This document shows positions 60,737 through 64,000 of a DNA stretch of 64,000 nucleotides, one piece after another. The translations under genes and the position numbers were made by a program. The number at the start of each line of letters is the position of its first letter. The first letter of the stretch is position 1. Below the pieces are notes generated by a model. The model was given only the letters and a program-made list of their open reading frames with translations, ran no database searches and was not told where the DNA came from. The DNA comes from Neolewinella persica DSM 23188 (GTDB taxonomy: Bacteria; Bacteroidota; Bacteroidia; Chitinophagales; Saprospiraceae), in the NCBI RefSeq assembly GCF_000373105.1, contig NZ_KB890417.1, positions 90,339 to 154,338 of the forward strand, given 5' to 3'.

Positions 60737-63607
60737 ATGCTCCCCTTACTACTTTTCTCCCTTACGCCCTTACTCGCCCAACGGGCGACCACCGCCCAGG
60801 AGCGACAGCAAGCCTACCAACAACGCCTGGAGCTGCAAAGCAACAGCCCCGCCGCCGGCCTTGAGTTCACCAATATCGGCCCAACCATCATGAGCGGCCG
60901 GGTATCGGACATCGCCGTGGACCCCGCCGACGCGACCCATTTCTACGTCGGCTACGCTAGTGGTGGCCTGTGGGAAACGAAGGACAACGGCATAACCTTC
61001 CAGCCTCTTTTCGACGATCAGGCCGTGATGACGATCGGCGCCATCGACGTCAACTGGGCCAAAAAGACCATCTACGTCGGCACCGGAGAGGTCAACTCCA
61101 GCCGCAGCAGCTACGCCGGTAATGGCGTCTACCGCAGTACAGATGGCGGGCGTAGCTGGCAACATATGGGCCTCGACGAAACCCACCACATCGGCCAGGT
61201 CATCGTTGACCAGAAAGACCCCTCCACCGTTTGGGTAGCTGCCCTGGGCCACCTCTACGGTACCAACCCCGAGCGCGGCGTCTACAAAACCACCAACGGT
61301 GGCGAGACCTGGACCAAGACCCTCTTCGTCGATGATAAAACCGGTGCGGTTGACCTCATCCGCGACCCCCGCAACCCCAACGAACTTTTCGCAGCCACCT
61401 GGGAACGCCAGCGTTGGGCCTGGGATTTTAAGGAGTCCGGCCCCGGCAGCGGCGTCTGGCACAGCACCGACGGCGGCTCGAACTGGAGCCGCATCAGCAA
61501 CACCAACGCGGGCTTCCCCACCGGCGATGGTGGCGGGCGCATCGGCCTGGCGGTCAGCTACGATACTAAGGGCAAACGCCACCTCTACGCGGCCATCGAC
61601 AACTACTTCCGTAAAACTGCGGAAGAACTCGATAAGGAAGATGATGATTCGCTCACCAAGAACAAACTGCGCAAAATGGACAAGGCTGCTTTCGCGGACC
61701 TGAAAGAATACCAGGTGGAGGACTTCTTGCGCAGTAACGGATTCGATCGTTCACTCAACGCCAAAAACGTCAAGGCCAAAGTCGCGGCAAACAAGGTGAC
61801 CACCGCCCAACTCGTCGAATACCTCGAAGACGCCAACAGCCTGCTTTTCGAAACCCCGGTAAAGGGATTCGAGCTCTACCATTCTACCTCCGACGGAAAA
61901 AAATGGGCCCGGACACACGACGATTACCTACCGACGATCTACAATACTTACGGTTACTACTTTGGCACCATTTCCGTCCATCCCGAAGACCCGTCAACAA
62001 TCTACGCCATGGGCGTTCCCATCGCCAAATCCACCGACGGCGGTAAGACCTGGGGCGGTGCTAACGGTGACAACGTCCACGCCGACCACCATCATATGTG
62101 GATCAACCCCAACCGCCCCGATCACCTCATCAACGGCAACGACGGCGGTGTCAACATCAGCTACGACGGCGGCAAGAACTGGATCAAATGCAACGCTCCG
62201 CCCCTGGGCCAGTTCTACGATGTTGCGGTGGACAACCACCCCGACGGCTACCGCGTGTACGGCGGCTTGCAGGACAACGGCACCTGGCGCGGGCCCGGCG
62301 ATTACGAAGCCAGTCCCGGATGGACACAACGCGGTGAGTACCCCTACAAAGCCCTCTTTGGCGGCGATGGTATGCAGGTACAGGTCGATCCCCGCGACAA
62401 CGAAACCGTCTACGTTGGCTTCCAGTACGGCAACTATTTCCGGCTCAACCCCAAAGAAGGCACCCGCAGTTCCATTACCCCAAAACACGAGCTCGGCGAG
62501 CGTCCCTACCGGTGGAACTGGCAGTCCCCCATCCTCATCAGCCCGCACCAGCCCGACATTTTCTACCTGGGCAGCAACTTCCTGCACCGGAGTTTCAACC
62601 AGGGCGAGAAGATGGACATCATCAGCCCGGACCTGACGCACGGCGGCAAAAAGGGGGACGTTGCTTACGGCACGCTGACCACGATTGATGAGAGCCCGTT
62701 GCAGTTCGGCTTGCTGTACACCGGCAGTGACGATGGCAAAATTCACCGCAGCAGCGATGCGGGCACCACCTGGAAGCGGATTGACGAAAGCCTTCCGCAG
62801 GACCTCTGGGTCACCAATGTCTCCGCCGGCAAGCACGACAAAAAGGTCGTTTATGCCACACTGAACGGTTACCGGAATGACGATTTTGCGGCCTACGTTT
62901 ACCGTAGCGAAGATATGGGAGACACCTGGACGCCGATCGGGAAAAACCTCCCCAACGAGGCGGTCAACGTTATTCTGGAAGACGCCGAAAACGAGCGGCT
63001 GCTGTTCGTGGGCACTGATCATGGGCTGTACGTGAGTATGGACCGGGGCGATAAATTCGTCGCTATGCACGGTGGCTTACCTGCCGTGGCAGTACATGCA
63101 CTGGCCATCCAGGAAGAGGCGGAGGACCTCATCGTTGGCACCCACGGGCGTAGTTTGTACAAGGCCAACATTGGCTTGTTGCGTACGGCGGCGGTCGACA
63201 AACCAGTCCTTACCATGGTGTCACCGGGCAGCCTGCGGTATTCCGACCGGTACGGCAGCAAGGGTTTTAATTTTGAAGTACGTGAGCCGGAGACCGAATT
63301 CAAGGTGTATTTACCGGGCGCGGCCGCAGGTGCAGTACTCAGAATTAACAGCAAGGACGGAACAACGCTCTTCACTAAAAACGTCGACCTGCAACCTGGC
63401 GTCAACGTTATCCCCTACGACATGTCCTTCGATGGCAGCTTCGCCCAAATGATGGAAGGAGCCCTCAACGAAGACCGTAAAAAAGATACCAGGGCCATCA
63501 CCGTTAAAGCGGCTGACAACGGGGTCTATTACCTCCGGGCTGGTAAGTACACTGCGGTGCTGGAGGTGGATGGGACTATGGCGGAGGCTTCGTTTGTCGT
63601 GAAGTAG
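60737..63607 (+). CDS. Secreted BNR/sortilin-type multi-repeat protein
   Basis: The product has 956 aa from ATG 60737 (MLPLLLFSLTPLLAQ, signal peptide). ATG 60614 would add a basic 41-residue extension through the dispersed motif, so the start is not certain. From about residue 45, BNR/VPS10-type beta-propeller blades follow: NIGPTIMSGRVSDIAVDPAD, YVGYASGGLWETKDNGITFQ, VYRSTDGGRSWQHMGLDE, and STDGGKTWG, then GNDGGVNISYDGGKNW. A C-terminal beta-sandwich (about 830-956) has a motif copy in it. Related proteins are annotated as glycosyl hydrolases, but catalytic acids are not evident. Probably surface or periplasmic. No sorting domain seen. Confidence 0.83.
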   Translation: MLPLLLFSLTPLLAQRATTAQERQQAYQQRLELQSNSPAAGLEFTNIGPTIMSGRVSDIAVDPADATHFYVGYASGGLWETKDNGITFQPLFDDQAVMTIGAIDVNWAKKTIYVGTGEVNSSRSSYAGNGVYRSTDGGRSWQHMGLDETHHIGQVIVDQKDPSTVWVAALGHLYGTNPERGVYKTTNGGETWTKTLFVDDKTGAVDLIRDPRNPNELFAATWERQRWAWDFKESGPGSGVWHSTDGGSNWSRISNTNAGFPTGDGGGRIGLAVSYDTKGKRHLYAAIDNYFRKTAEELDKEDDDSLTKNKLRKMDKAAFADLKEYQVEDFLRSNGFDRSLNAKNVKAKVAANKVTTAQLVEYLEDANSLLFETPVKGFELYHSTSDGKKWARTHDDYLPTIYNTYGYYFGTISVHPEDPSTIYAMGVPIAKSTDGGKTWGGANGDNVHADHHHMWINPNRPDHLINGNDGGVNISYDGGKNWIKCNAPPLGQFYDVAVDNHPDGYRVYGGLQDNGTWRGPGDYEASPGWTQRGEYPYKALFGGDGMQVQVDPRDNETVYVGFQYGNYFRLNPKEGTRSSITPKHELGERPYRWNWQSPILISPHQPDIFYLGSNFLHRSFNQGEKMDIISPDLTHGGKKGDVAYGTLTTIDESPLQFGLLYTGSDDGKIHRSSDAGTTWKRIDESLPQDLWVTNVSAGKHDKKVVYATLNGYRNDDFAAYVYRSEDMGDTWTPIGKNLPNEAVNVILEDAENERLLFVGTDHGLYVSMDRGDKFVAMHGGLPAVAVHALAIQEEAEDLIVGTHGRSLYKANIGLLRTAAVDKPVLTMVSPGSLRYSDRYGSKGFNFEVREPETEFKVYLPGAAAGAVLRINSKDGTTLFTKNVDLQPGVNVIPYDMSFDGSFAQMMEGALNEDRKKDTRAITVKAADNGVYYLRAGKYTAVLEVDGTMAEASFVVK
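63316..63336 (+). repeat. Dispersed 20-bp motif, copy 18
   Basis: GGGCGCGGCCGCAGGTGCAG then T inside the BNR gene, antisense. It encodes PGAAAGAV in a loop of the C-terminal domain. Confidence 0.85.
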
Positions 63608-63628
63608 GTTTTTTGAACACCTTCTTTT

Positions 63629-63752
63629 TAACCACTAAGGCATTAAGGACACTAAGGGCTGCACTAAGTTTTTTCTTGTGTGCCCTTAGTGTTAACTCTC
63701 CCTTTCCTTTCCCTTAGTGCAAAACTTACTCCCCTTAGTGCCTTAGTGGTTA
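63629..63752. repeat. Inverted array of ACTAAGG words between convergent genes
   Basis: TAACCACTAAGGCATTAAGG (63629-63648) and CCTTAGTGCCTTAGTGGTTA (63733-63752) pair at 19 of 20 positions. More CTAAGG/CCTTAG words lie inside. It spans the gap between the two convergent stops and overlaps the stop at 63750. It may act as a bidirectional terminator, without a T run. Confidence 0.65.
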
Positions 63753-64000
63753 TTCTACCCTTCTCCCCCTCAAGTGCAAAGGCAACTCAATCCCCTCAGC
63801 ACCCGGCCCGGCAACCGCCGCCCCCCGCAACGGCTTAATCGGTATCAACCCCGTCCAGACTTCCCGCTCACTTTCATGTGGTGACGGCGGTCCCTGCCGA
63901 ATTTTCGCCGATGCTTCCGTCAGCGGCACTTTTATTGCCAGGGTTTTGGCCATCTCCTTGTCCGTCATCGGAATCAGGTAATCCCAGCTACCGGGCACCA
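63750..64000 (-). CDS. Pyridoxamine 5'-phosphate oxidase-like flavin split-barrel protein (C-terminal part)
   Basis: The C-terminal 83 codons are visible; the gene continues beyond the right edge, and the GTG at 63998 is not a real start. The text MTDKEMAKTLAIKVPLTEAS, AKIRQGPPSPHESEREVWTG, LIPIKPL is the usual ending of Pyridox_ox_2 proteins, FMN-binding split-barrel proteins related to nitroimidazole reductase. Catalytic function cannot be judged from this part. Confidence 0.7.
   Translation of the reverse strand, partial: VPGSWDYLIPMTDKEMAKTLAIKVPLTEASAKIRQGPPSPHESEREVWTGLIPIKPLRGAAVAGPGAEGIELPLHLRGRRVE

Overview
The window is a chromosomal segment of a Bacteroidota bacterium, most likely in the Saprospiria (Lewinella-like). 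The evidence is type IX secretion (T9SS) sorting domains at the C-termini of two products, two GldM C-terminal-domain lipoproteins, LytTR and 7TMR-DISM signalling genes, promoters of the Bacteroidota form TAnnTTTG, and the absence of obvious Shine-Dalgarno sites. Base composition is moderately GC-rich. I see no rRNA, tRNA, CRISPR array, phage block or transposase gene, so the lineage call is inference.

Layout. 1-4.6 kb: a secreted protein and a two-component pair (7TMR-DISM kinase, LytTR regulator). 4.9-13.9 kb: a giant LamG/ricin-like protein split into two frames at a run of eight T on the coding strand. 14.3-19 kb: a Ro60-type TROVE/vWA protein and catalase-peroxidase katG. 19.3-25.9 kb: a hydrolase, two paralogous GldM_C lipoproteins, a DUF2207 membrane protein and ettA. 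26-32 kb: a GT-C glycosyltransferase and a second kinase/LytTR pair, divergently arranged. 32-37.7 kb: a candidate terminator-ended small RNA, proB, a beta-helix lipoprotein, a T9SS cargo protein and a dipeptide epimerase. 38-48 kb: an MCE lipoprotein, a TPR-HTH regulator, a DRTGG ATPase, a di-haem peroxidase, a BlaI/M56 pair with its operator, a DUF2911 protein and a UPF0126 membrane protein. 48-64 kb: a plug-domain protein, a hydroxyacid dehydrogenase, a putative methyltransferase, a DUF3703 pair, a lipase, an aminotransferase, a WG-repeat protein, an esterase, CIA30 and OsmC proteins, a frameshifted DUF2235 remnant, a large BNR-repeat protein and the end of a flavin-binding split-barrel gene.

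The genes are mostly single units. Linked sets are the two signalling pairs, BlaI-M56, the DUF3703 pair and the GldM_C duplicates.

The most unusual content is in the DNA between and inside the genes. (1) A roughly 20-bp motif, GCGCGGNCGCAGGTGCAAAG, occurs about 18 times in both orientations. It appears inside genes in three reading frames and often lies at signal peptides or start codons. (2) Modular islands combine short-unit tandem arrays (TTGCAGG, TTGCAGGAG and others) with a conserved adaptor resembling GAGCGAAGCGAGC...TGCGGTAGC. (3) A cassette of about 230 bp is built from perfect hairpins, mostly with 3-nt loops, and is present twice plus a short form. (4) There are several MITE-like inverted-repeat elements. 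I recognise none of these as a named family.
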